The position numbers and the translations under genes were made by a program. 64,000 nucleotides of DNA from Parabacteroides johnsonii DSM 18315 (GTDB lineage Bacteria > Bacteroidota > Bacteroidia > Bacteroidales > Tannerellaceae). Under the pieces are notes generated by a model. That model was not told the DNA's origin. It saw nothing but the letters and a program-made list of their open reading frames with translations, and did no database searches. Of this stretch, positions 7,692-16,308 are shown piece after piece. The DNA lies in the NCBI RefSeq assembly GCF_025151045.1, contig NZ_CP102285.1, positions 4,340,001 to 4,404,000 of the forward strand. Reading direction: 5' to 3'. How positions within the stretch are numbered: the first letter of the stretch is position 1; every line of letters begins with the position of its first letter.

Positions 7692-9830
7692 ATGAAACAA
7701 ACGACTTTGTTTATCTTTTGCTTGTTGGCGATGGTGCTCGGGGTAGAAAGCGCCGCTTCGCAGGTGACGCGTGCTGATTACGAGCGGGCCGACACGATCT
7801 TGAAATGTTCCAATCGGGTTTATTCTCCCGCTATCCATCCCGAATGGATAGACAGTTCTCACTATTTCTGGTATAAGAATCATGAGAAGGAGGGAGATTT
7901 TTACTATCTTGTCAATGCAGAGAGTGGAAAGAAGCAACGTGCTGCAGATAAGAAAGGATTGGCGGTTTTCTTCTCTAAAAAACAGAAAGGGCTGGCCGAG
8001 TCCTTGCTAAAGGAAGAGGAAAAGAAACCGGACCGTTGGCACCGTCATGGAGAAGCTCCGGTTCCTGTTGTCTCGCCTGATAAGAAATGGGAAGCTTATG
8101 TGAAAGATAACAATCTCTATATTTCTCCTGTCCGGGATGAGAAAGAGAAGGATAAGCCGAAAGAAGAGATTGCCCTGACGATGGATGGTACGACTAACTT
8201 GCGTTATGATGCTTGGTCGATCATCTGGTCACCCGACTCCCGGAAGCTGGCGACAGTGAAGGTGCGCGACGTGCAGGAACGTCGTATCCCGTTGATCGAA
8301 TCCAGTCCGTCCAGCCAGAAGCAACCGATCCTGCAATGGCGCGATTATGCGAAGCCGGGCGATGTGTTGCCTGTTTATCTGCCTGTCCTTTTTGATGTGG
8401 AGGCACGGAGGCAGGTAGCGCTGGATGTCGCTCCTTACGAAAACCAGTATTATCTGAACCTGACAGGCTGGCGCAAGGACAGCCGTGCCTTTACGTTCGA
8501 GTTCAACCAGCGTGGCCATCAGCGTTATGTGATTGGCGAAGTGAATGCGGCCGACGGCTCTATCCGTCATCTGGTGGACGAGCAGACAAAGACTTTTATC
8601 TATTATTATAACAACTTTCGGTATGATCTGGATGATGGAAAAGAATTGCTTTGGATTTCCGAACGGGACGGATGGCGTCATCTTTACCTGATAGATGGTA
8701 CGAGCGGGCAGGTGAAACGACAGGTGACAAAGGGTGAATGGGTGCTCCGTCAGGTCGATTATGTGGATGAAACGAACCGGGTTGTCTATTTCACCGCTTC
8801 GGGCTTTAATAAAGGCGAAGATCCTTATAACCTGCATTACTGCCGGATTAACTTGGATGGAACAGGCTTTACCGATATGACTCCTGAGAACGGGAACCAC
8901 CGTGTGACTTTCTCTGCCGACCGTTCTTATTTTACCGATGTCTATTCTCGCCCCGACCTGCCGCCTGTCAGTCAGTTGAAGCGAACCTCGGATGCGTCTG
9001 TGGTGGCCGGATTACAGAGGTGCGATGTGAGTGTGTTGCAGGCGGAAGGCTGGCAAATGCCGGAAGTGTTCTGCGCGAAAGGCCGGGACGGGCAGACGGA
9101 TATTTGGGGGAACATTTATCGCCCGATGCACTTTGATGCTTCCAAATCCTATCCGGTCGTAGAGTTTATTTATGCCGGTCCGCACGATTCGCATGTGGAT
9201 AAGGATTTCAAACCGGCCCATCATCTGGTCTCCAAATTGGTAGAACTCGGCTTTATCGTCGTTTCGATCGACGGTATGGGGACGTCCAACCGCTCGAAAG
9301 CTTTCCATGATGTATGTTGGAAGAACCTGAAAGATGCCGGTTTCCTGGATCGTATCGCTTGGATGAAAGCGGCAGGTGCGAAATACAAGTATATGGATTT
9401 GAATCGTGTCGGCATCTATGGCTGGTCGGCCGGAGGTCAGAATGCGATGGCTGCTTTGCTGTTCCATAACGATTTTTATAAGGTTGCAGTCGCCCTTTGC
9501 GGTTGCCATGACAACCGGATGGATAAAATCTGGTGGAACGAACAGTGGATGGGCTATCCGATCGACGCCTCTTATAGTACCTCCTCCAATGTCGACAATG
9601 CTTATCGTCTGAAAGGCAAGTTGCTCCTGATCAACGGTGAACTGGATGATAACGTCGATCCGGCTTCCACCTTGCAGGTTGTTAGTGCCTTGATGAAAGC
9701 AAACAAGAATTTCGAACAGCTTTATCTACCGGGCAAGACGCACAGCCTCGGCGGTCCGTTCGAAATGCACAAAATGCACGATTTCTTCGTCAAGAACTTG
9801 TTAGGGCAGGAACCGCCGGAGTGGGAATAA
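7692..9830 (+). CDS. Dipeptidyl-peptidase IV-like S9 peptidase
   Basis: The protein has 712 residues. A signal peptide (MKQTTLFIFCLLAMVLGVES) is followed by a DPP4 N-terminal beta-propeller (about 40-440) and an alpha/beta-hydrolase domain (about 460-710). The nucleophile elbow is GWSAGG with Ser at about 579; S9B enzymes usually have GWSYGG, so the Tyr is replaced by Ala. The acid is in NGELDDNVDP (about 652-653) and the His in GKTHSLGG (about 684), so the triad is complete. The propeller entry (LKCSNRVYSPAIHPEWIDSS) is typical of periplasmic Bacteroidota DPP4-like enzymes that remove dipeptides from peptide N-termini. It is convergent with the lipoprotein gene, 1 bp apart. Confidence 0.9.
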   Translation: MKQTTLFIFCLLAMVLGVESAASQVTRADYERADTILKCSNRVYSPAIHPEWIDSSHYFWYKNHEKEGDFYYLVNAESGKKQRAADKKGLAVFFSKKQKGLAESLLKEEEKKPDRWHRHGEAPVPVVSPDKKWEAYVKDNNLYISPVRDEKEKDKPKEEIALTMDGTTNLRYDAWSIIWSPDSRKLATVKVRDVQERRIPLIESSPSSQKQPILQWRDYAKPGDVLPVYLPVLFDVEARRQVALDVAPYENQYYLNLTGWRKDSRAFTFEFNQRGHQRYVIGEVNAADGSIRHLVDEQTKTFIYYYNNFRYDLDDGKELLWISERDGWRHLYLIDGTSGQVKRQVTKGEWVLRQVDYVDETNRVVYFTASGFNKGEDPYNLHYCRINLDGTGFTDMTPENGNHRVTFSADRSYFTDVYSRPDLPPVSQLKRTSDASVVAGLQRCDVSVLQAEGWQMPEVFCAKGRDGQTDIWGNIYRPMHFDASKSYPVVEFIYAGPHDSHVDKDFKPAHHLVSKLVELGFIVVSIDGMGTSNRSKAFHDVCWKNLKDAGFLDRIAWMKAAGAKYKYMDLNRVGIYGWSAGGQNAMAALLFHNDFYKVAVALCGCHDNRMDKIWWNEQWMGYPIDASYSTSSNVDNAYRLKGKLLLINGELDDNVDPASTLQVVSALMKANKNFEQLYLPGKTHSLGGPFEMHKMHDFFVKNLLGQEPPEWE

Positions 9831-9831
9831 C

Positions 9832-10338
9832 CTAACGGTTCTCTATCTCGTCCAGCCAGATTTCCAGGCAAACCTGAGGAAATAGTTCCATTGTTTCCTG
9901 CACGGTGGTTGATGATTTCATCCGGTTGGCAATTTTATCAGCTGTATTGGGATAGGCTGTTTCAATCAGATCGTTCAGAATGAAAGAGAAGAAAGGTGGA
10001 TTTCGCTTTAGATAGCGGTCCATTAGCAGGTAACAGGTAGCGGGAGAGGATGACAAGACTTGATTTTTCAAATCGGCATACTCTTCCGTTTCCATATATT
10101 GATAAGGTGTATTTCCCAATCCCATTTCATCGCATTTGGTGAGGAAAGAATTAAATTTTTCATTGAACAATTTTTTCTCTGTGCGGGAAGCCATCTTTAC
10201 CCCTGTATTGATGCGGGTACGGAGGTCAGGTGTTACCTTGAAAACATCCGGTTCTGAGTAGTCTTCATTGCTGCATGCTCCTAACATGGCAATGATAAAG
10301 AGTGCTAACAACGTAGCTAATAGTTGTATTTTTGTCAT
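9832..10338 (-). CDS. Small uncharacterised lipoprotein
   Basis: The protein has 168 residues. The leader MTKIQLLATLLALFIIAM is followed by LGAC-SNEDYS, a good lipobox with the +1 Cys at about 22, so it is exported and lipid-anchored. The mature part is mainly helical and charged (TEKKLFNEKFNSFLTKC, YLLMDRYLKRNPPF, DLIETAYPNTADKI). I recognise no family. It is the last of three co-directional genes, 105 bp after the 214-residue protein gene. It probably belongs to the same transcriptional unit or has a weak promoter of its own. Confidence 0.75.
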   Translation of the reverse strand: MTKIQLLATLLALFIIAMLGACSNEDYSEPDVFKVTPDLRTRINTGVKMASRTEKKLFNEKFNSFLTKCDEMGLGNTPYQYMETEEYADLKNQVLSSSPATCYLLMDRYLKRNPPFFSFILNDLIETAYPNTADKIANRMKSSTTVQETMELFPQVCLEIWLDEIENR

Positions 10339-10443
10339 AATCTGTTTCTGATTAATGTTTCTTGTATAACTATAAGACGTTATATGACACCGAATTGTTG
10401 CAAAATAATACGACTTTTTTTATAAAGTTCCTATTATGGATGT

Positions 10444-11088
10444 TTAGTTTGTCGGAGCAGAGGAGATTACGTGTGTCGTATCTTTTAACTGCAACGAGTC
10501 CTTGCGTAACAAAAGCGTATCCTGTCCGGCTAATTTCGGATGATCGGTTGCAAATTTTTTCTTTTTCTTGATGATATCGGGAGTGGGTAAATTGTTGTAA
10601 TTCTTCCATGTCCCGTCTCTTTTAGCATTACGTTTGTGTATATGTGATTTACGGCTGGTCATCTCAGCCAGATCAAAGAACATGCCGCCGGGAACCGTGA
10701 TCGGATTCCGTTTGACTTCATCGAGCATATATTGATAGACTGGTAGTATTTTTCCGGGAGGAGGAGCGTATAGCCAAAAGACACCTGGTGGGAGGTCTTT
10801 CAATGCTTTCTTGCGGTATGCCGAGTCCGTTTGTATGTATTCGGTAAAATCTTTGAGGATGGGTAACGGAGTTACTGGCGATATCTTCATGTTGGATGCC
10901 GGTTCATCCAAGTTTATAAAGGAACCTGATTGAATCGCTTTCATCGTCTCTGGATTCAGTTCCAGTTTTTCTTTTCCGGATAGAACATTCTGAAGCCAGA
11001 CGGAATCCTTTTTTGTCCACTGCTGTGCAGATATATAATCGACACCTCTCAGACAAATCAACATCACTATAAATATTTGTTTGTGCAT
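10444..11088 (-). CDS. Exported protein of unknown function (214 aa)
   Basis: The leader MHKQIFIVMLICLRGVDYIS ending in AQQ indicates export. The mature protein has a conserved-looking core: LPPGVFWLYAPPPGK, VYQYMLDEVKRNP, VPGGMFFDLAEMTS and RKSHIHKRNAKRDG, then a lysine-rich tail. No catalytic motif is visible and I do not recognise the family with confidence; it may be one of the Bacteroidales-specific DUFs. It starts 6 bp after the stop of the 36-residue lipoprotein, so the two are almost certainly co-transcribed. The gene has normal composition and a clear frame. Confidence 0.7.
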   Translation of the reverse strand: MHKQIFIVMLICLRGVDYISAQQWTKKDSVWLQNVLSGKEKLELNPETMKAIQSGSFINLDEPASNMKISPVTPLPILKDFTEYIQTDSAYRKKALKDLPPGVFWLYAPPPGKILPVYQYMLDEVKRNPITVPGGMFFDLAEMTSRKSHIHKRNAKRDGTWKNYNNLPTPDIIKKKKKFATDHPKLAGQDTLLLRKDSLQLKDTTHVISSAPTN

Positions 11089-11094
11089 GTTATA

Positions 11095-11205
11095 TTATTG
11101 CATCACCTCTTTTACTTTTAATTCTTCACCTTTCAGTGCACAGGATGAACCTGCTGCTAATGTAGTAAACAAAGCTAATAGAGTGCTCGTTTTCATAAAA
11201 GACAT
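11095..11205 (-). CDS. Very small lipoprotein (36 aa)
   Basis: The frame encodes a 36-residue peptide beginning MSFMKTSTLLALFTTLAAG, followed by SSC and a charged tail ALKGEELKVKEVMQ. This is a complete signal sequence with a relaxed Bacteroidota lipobox and a 15-residue mature peptide, +1 Cys included. An internal ATG at 11196 gives a 33-residue alternative. It lies 6 bp before the 214-residue protein gene on the same strand. That tight spacing and the well-formed export signal make it a plausible real gene rather than chance. Function is unknown. Tiny lipoproteins of this shape can be envelope tethers, modulators or precursors of signalling peptides; that is inference only. Confidence 0.6.
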   Translation of the reverse strand: MSFMKTSTLLALFTTLAAGSSCALKGEELKVKEVMQ

Positions 11206-11460
11206 ATTAATATAAATAATTTATAGAGCGAATATAAAACAACTTATGGTACTGTATGATATAATTAGTGTAATTTGTCTTATCAATTTAAAATGTTAAT
11301 TGTTTTTGGGATGTGTTGACTTAATTAATTGTTGCTTTTCTTTTTTATTGTTCTAACCTTTCAATTATTCTGTTCATAATTTATTTTTGAGGGCGACCGG
11401 GAGAGTACTTGGACGACTGTTTTTGAGTAATGTATGAACATGATGTGATGTTTTTTGTGA

Positions 11461-13851
11461 TTATTCGGTTTTAATAATTTCCGCCGGGTTGGTAGTAGCA
11501 GCTCTTTTAACCTGGCGGAAAATAGAGAGTAGTACGATTCCACTGGTGAAAAAGAAAACCAGCAGGAACAACCATGCAGGTAATGTGGTGTGATTGGCGT
11601 ACGTTTCGAGCCAACGTTTCGTTACTAAGTAGCCGACCGGGAGAGCGAAAGCGTTGCCTAATGCCACTAACATGAAATACTCCCGGAAAAACAGTTGAAG
11701 GATGTGATAAAATGTCGCTCCGTTTACTTTACGGATAGCAATCTCTTTTCGGCGTTGTTCGGTGGCGAGACTCACCAGGGAGTAGATACCGAAAGTGGAG
11801 ATCAGGATACAAACCAGAGAAAGGATACTAAAGATGGTAAAGATCACTTTCTCCGGGCGATTGAAAAGATCGACCAGATCGGATAATTCCGTAAACATTT
11901 TGTTCCGGTTGACATTGTCATTCTGAATATGTGATGTTATCTCACGAAGATGCTCCAGCACCTCCTTTTTATGCCCTTTTGCATAGCGGACATAAATAAG
12001 GTAAGGGCGCTCGACGTCTTTTACTGTTGGATTATCGTATGTGGTAAAGAATAGCGGTAATATGGGATATTGCATCGGAGCATAGAAATAGTCTTTTATG
12101 ACACAGCAAACTTTGGCTTGGCTCGCCTGCCCTTTTATGTATATAGGCCGTTCAAGCAGATTCGTATATCCTAATGTTTGTAGGCAAGTTTCATTTACTA
12201 TATAGCTATATGGATTTGCCGCCGTCGGCCAGTTGCCCGATATCGGTTGCAGTTTGAAAAACGAAAAGAAGTCTTTGTCGGCAACAACTACCGGGTTGTA
12301 ACTATTTGGTTCAGATTCATTCGGATCGAAACAAAAGTGCGAGTAAAAAGAACCGTACCAATCCCCTTGTTCCGTAAAGACCGGAGCATTTCCACAGGTA
12401 TATGTAACTCCTTCTATATATGGGTGATTGACCATTTCAGGTTTCAAGACACTAAGGTCTGTCTGATGAGCTGTACTGTATCCTAAATCGACTTGTATGA
12501 CCCGTTCATAATCGATCCCTTTGTCTTTCGAAAGGATAAAATGTAACTGCCGAAACAACCCTAAAGAGATGATAAAGAATAGTGAACCGATAAATATCTG
12601 GACGACGATCAGGCTCTGTTTGAAAAGAGCAGGTTTCCGTATTTTATGCTCCAAAAGATTTCGTATCGGATAGTAACAGATAAAAAGGAAGATCAAGATA
12701 CTGATTCCGGCGAGTGATAGCGTATTGCCGAAAAGTGAAGTTCGTGAAAGATGGCGACTGACGTTCTCGTAGATGCCGTATCGGTTCCATGCCGTATAGC
12801 TTTCATAGTAAGGATAGAGGCTTTCGATCAGACAGAAAGCGATTAAAAAGGCAATCATTAAGGGGAATGCCAGTTCGGTAAAACCTTTCATGACCATACT
12901 TGTGGTTGAGGCTCCAACACAAAGGTAAGTCCGGTTTTTTTGCTGCTTCCGTTGCTGTTGCCCTATAAAAAGAACAAGCTGATTGATTAAAGCGCTTAGG
13001 AAAGCCATTATTCCGGCTAAAGCCAGGATATGGATGTTACGGATGCGATCTGTCAATTCTGGGTGGCACCGGAGATGTACTTCGGAGGCTGTCAGCAAGT
13101 TTATTTTCCAGTTTTTTACTTGTTCGCGATCCCATTTATCTTCTGCATGGCTTTTATAGAGCGTTAGTTTGTTCCGTACATTTGTCATGTTTGTATTCTT
13201 TTGAAGTCGCACGTAGGTCGTCATGCGTTTGACATGATTGGGTTGGGGTATCCTGATTAACAAGAAGTCGAACAGCAAATCAGTATTATCCGGATAATCA
13301 CGGATAACACCGGCTACCGAGGGACGGAGATTGTTATCCAATACGACTTCCTTGCCGATGCAGTTTGTTGTCCCGAACAGTTTGTGAGCTGTCCTTTTCG
13401 TTAAAATGACAGAACTGCCGTCGGGAACGATACCTTTGTGAGTTCCTTCGATAAAATCCGCCTGGAAAAGATTGAAAAAGGACTGCCCGCTTTCCATTCC
13501 ATGCAGGTTAATTGCCTCGTTTCCCTGTTGCAGTGTAAAGCTGAGATGGTTGAATGAACAGGAGGCTTCGATTTCGGGGAGCAACTTGAACAATTCTTCC
13601 CGGTCATTAATATGTAATTGATCCAGATCGGCTTGTGTTCCGTTGGCACGCTTTACAAGTCCCTCCGTCGTTAGGCAGTAAAGTCGGTCTGCTTCCGGGT
13701 GGAAATTATCGAAATGTGTCTCCCACCATAACCAGTAACCTCCTAAAATGAAGGCTGTAAATCCTATGGCCAGGCCGATAATGCTGATAATTGATTGAGT
13801 TCGGTATTTTAGTAATTCCCGGAAAGTAACTTTGATATAGTGCGATAACAT
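11461..13851 (-). CDS. MacB/FtsX-type ABC transporter permease (third of three)
   Basis: The protein has 796 residues and the Bacteroidota duplicated layout. The first TM is near 20-40, followed by a large MacB-type periplasmic domain, an FtsX block (about 275-460), a second periplasmic domain and a C-terminal FtsX block. It starts LSHYIKVTFRELLKYRTQSI and ends EQRRKEIAIRKVNGATF to TNPAEIIKTE, a tail shared by all three permeases here. Such proteins move substrates from the periplasm or outer leaflet to a TolC channel by ATP-driven conformational change. It has no ATPase domain and needs a separate subunit, probably the one at 5729-6403. It is the last gene of the TolC-MFP-permease operon. 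Confidence 0.88.
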   Translation of the reverse strand: MLSHYIKVTFRELLKYRTQSIISIIGLAIGFTAFILGGYWLWWETHFDNFHPEADRLYCLTTEGLVKRANGTQADLDQLHINDREELFKLLPEIEASCSFNHLSFTLQQGNEAINLHGMESGQSFFNLFQADFIEGTHKGIVPDGSSVILTKRTAHKLFGTTNCIGKEVVLDNNLRPSVAGVIRDYPDNTDLLFDFLLIRIPQPNHVKRMTTYVRLQKNTNMTNVRNKLTLYKSHAEDKWDREQVKNWKINLLTASEVHLRCHPELTDRIRNIHILALAGIMAFLSALINQLVLFIGQQQRKQQKNRTYLCVGASTTSMVMKGFTELAFPLMIAFLIAFCLIESLYPYYESYTAWNRYGIYENVSRHLSRTSLFGNTLSLAGISILIFLFICYYPIRNLLEHKIRKPALFKQSLIVVQIFIGSLFFIISLGLFRQLHFILSKDKGIDYERVIQVDLGYSTAHQTDLSVLKPEMVNHPYIEGVTYTCGNAPVFTEQGDWYGSFYSHFCFDPNESEPNSYNPVVVADKDFFSFFKLQPISGNWPTAANPYSYIVNETCLQTLGYTNLLERPIYIKGQASQAKVCCVIKDYFYAPMQYPILPLFFTTYDNPTVKDVERPYLIYVRYAKGHKKEVLEHLREITSHIQNDNVNRNKMFTELSDLVDLFNRPEKVIFTIFSILSLVCILISTFGIYSLVSLATEQRRKEIAIRKVNGATFYHILQLFFREYFMLVALGNAFALPVGYLVTKRWLETYANHTTLPAWLFLLVFFFTSGIVLLSIFRQVKRAATTNPAEIIKTE

Positions 13852-13893
13852 TGTCTGATTGTTTGTTATAAAATCTTGTTCAAATATATTTTT

Positions 13894-16296
13894 TTATTCT
13901 GACTTGATCACCTCCGCCGGATTGCTCTGGGCAGCCCGTATCGTTTGATAGAGGACAGCTCCGATGATCAGGAAGATGGTGGCAAATACGATTGCAATAT
14001 ACATCCAGGCAGAGATATGGCTCCGGTAGGCATATTGTTGTAACCAATTTTGCATGAACAACCATGCGAGTGGCAGTGCCAGAAGATTGGCGATCAGTGC
14101 TATTGTCAGATATTCTTGGAAGAACATCTTGACAATTGTTCCAGCAGAGGCTCCCATCACTTTCCGTATGGCAATCTCTTTCCTCCGTTGTTCCATATTG
14201 CTGGACGAAATGGAATAAAGCCCGAAGATGGAGATGAGCGTACAGAACAGGGCTAGTAAAGTGAAGAGTTGCAAGCTGGCGTCCTCGGAGGTACTGAGCT
14301 GGTCGAGTATCTGGTTTATAGTTTGTGTTTTACAAGTGGTAGGGTCACCTTGTTTGGAATGTTTTTTGAATACATTCCGGATCGCTTTGATCGCGGATTT
14401 TTCTTTTCCGGGTTCGGTACGGGCATAATAAAAATAGCTATTCCATTTGCTTGGATCGGTTACGATCACTAGAGGCAGTACCGGGTTGCGTAAACTGGCT
14501 GCTTGGAAGTTTTGGATGACCCCGACGATCTCCATTTCGGCACGTCCTCTACTTCCGTCTCTATTTATTGTGTAATTCCAAATGCTGATCTTCTTTCCGA
14601 TAGGATCGTTTATACCCATGATACGGGCTGCTTCTTCATTGATGACAGCTTTTGTCCAAGAGGAATGTCGGTTACCGTCGGATAGATCTCCTTCATCGAC
14701 GAAACGTCCTTTCAACATTGGTATGTTGAAAACTTCCGGGAAGTTGCTACCTACTTGTAGGACTTGGAAGTTTGGATTGAAATCCAGTGGTTTCCCTTCC
14801 CATTCGACTTCGTTTTGTGTATAAGGTTCATGGGTGATAGTAAATATTCCGGCTTGTGTGAATCCTTTTAGGACTGCCAATGAAGAAATCTCTCGACTGA
14901 TCCCTTCCCGGTCGTTGAATGTCATTTCCATCTGGATCAGGCCCTCTTTCTGGAATCCCAAGTCTTTATGTTTCATGAAAGATATTTGCCTGAACATAAT
15001 GAATGTGCTCATCAGAAAAAATATGCAAATACATAGTTGAAGTGTCATGCTGATTTTGCGGAAGCCGCTTTTCCGAGTAGGAGAGATTCCATCGGATATT
15101 AATAGAGAAGAGGCACGGACAAAATGCAGGAATAGTGGTAGGCAGACAACCGTGAGTATCAACCAGCTAATACCTGTTATGATACAAAGATGGTTGAATA
15201 ATAATTTTCGCTGTAATGTCGTTTCGAAGAGGCGTGAGAAACCGTCAGCGGTTAATTCCAACAGGCAAGAGGCCAATAGAAAGCTGATCCCGACAAGCAG
15301 CGTCAATTCCAGCAGCAACTGGATAACCAAGTTTTTTTTATCAGCGCCGATCGCATTTCTCAATTTCATTTCTTTGTTCCGTAAATAGATACGATTCAAC
15401 AGTAGATTGGTGAAATTAAAGAAAACGCAGAGTAACAATAAGAGTCCGGTTACCGTGAATGTCCGGATGTAGGAAAGATTAAATGTCAATTCACTTCCAA
15501 ATGTATGACGGACATCTGTCAGGGGAATCAATTTTAGTAGGATTGATTTATTATATCCATGCTCAACCATATAAGAATTGATCTTCTTCTCAAAGGCTTT
15601 TATATTAATGTTAGGTGCTAACAATAGATAAATTTTAGTGTTTAGCAAAGCCCATTGCTTTTCGTCCGTGATCCGGTTTTCCCGGTCACGGTCGAATTTA
15701 TCCAGTTCATAAACATCGGCTTGCATCATGGAGTTATTGGGCGAATCTTCCAGGACGGACACGATCGTAATGTGTTTACGATATCCGTTTTCAAGGGTTT
15801 TGCCTAATGCTTTTTCTGGTGTTTTGAAATATTTCATGGCAAAAGAGCGGGTGACGGCTATCTCATCCAGTGTTTTCAGGATATCATCCTTTTTACCGCA
15901 AATTACGGGACGTGGAAAGAATTTGAAATACTGTTCGTCAATGAATTCCTCGTCCGGATCCTCTAACCTTGTTTCTCCATATTTAAAAGTCGAACCATAT
16001 TTGGAATAAATCTGGGTTGTCTCTATTACTTCCGGAAAATCTTTTTTCAGTTTGCGTGCCAGAATAAGTGGTAATTCCTCCGATTTCTTTCCCGTTTGTT
16101 TATCGATTCCGTATATCCGGTAAATTTGCTCGGATTGTGGATAGAACCCGTCGTAGTTCGTTTCATACCTGTACCAGTTCCATCCGTATGTGAAACAGAT
16201 CAGCCCGATTGCCAGGCCGACAATACTGATGGTAGATTGCACTTTATATTTTGTCAGGTTACGGAGTGCAACTTTGATGTAGTGTTGTAGTATCAT
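13894..16296 (-). CDS. MacB/FtsX-type ABC transporter permease (second of three)
   Basis: The protein has 800 residues. The N-terminus LQHYIKVALRNLTKYKVQST leads into the first TM helix (SIVGLAIGLICFTYGW). The first periplasmic domain follows, then a three-helix FtsX block with LLLCVFFNFTNLLLNR and RNKEMKLRNAIGADKKNL, then a second half ending EQRRKEIAIRKVMGASAGTI to NPAEVIKSE. It is 42 bp upstream of the third permease and 12 bp downstream of the first. It is paralogous to both but clearly divergent. Having three full-length permeases in one operon suggests hetero-oligomers or several substrates sharing one MFP and channel. Confidence 0.88.
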   Translation of the reverse strand: MILQHYIKVALRNLTKYKVQSTISIVGLAIGLICFTYGWNWYRYETNYDGFYPQSEQIYRIYGIDKQTGKKSEELPLILARKLKKDFPEVIETTQIYSKYGSTFKYGETRLEDPDEEFIDEQYFKFFPRPVICGKKDDILKTLDEIAVTRSFAMKYFKTPEKALGKTLENGYRKHITIVSVLEDSPNNSMMQADVYELDKFDRDRENRITDEKQWALLNTKIYLLLAPNINIKAFEKKINSYMVEHGYNKSILLKLIPLTDVRHTFGSELTFNLSYIRTFTVTGLLLLLCVFFNFTNLLLNRIYLRNKEMKLRNAIGADKKNLVIQLLLELTLLVGISFLLASCLLELTADGFSRLFETTLQRKLLFNHLCIITGISWLILTVVCLPLFLHFVRASSLLISDGISPTRKSGFRKISMTLQLCICIFFLMSTFIMFRQISFMKHKDLGFQKEGLIQMEMTFNDREGISREISSLAVLKGFTQAGIFTITHEPYTQNEVEWEGKPLDFNPNFQVLQVGSNFPEVFNIPMLKGRFVDEGDLSDGNRHSSWTKAVINEEAARIMGINDPIGKKISIWNYTINRDGSRGRAEMEIVGVIQNFQAASLRNPVLPLVIVTDPSKWNSYFYYARTEPGKEKSAIKAIRNVFKKHSKQGDPTTCKTQTINQILDQLSTSEDASLQLFTLLALFCTLISIFGLYSISSSNMEQRRKEIAIRKVMGASAGTIVKMFFQEYLTIALIANLLALPLAWLFMQNWLQQYAYRSHISAWMYIAIVFATIFLIIGAVLYQTIRAAQSNPAEVIKSE

Positions 16297-16308
16297 GGTT
16301 GTTTGTTT

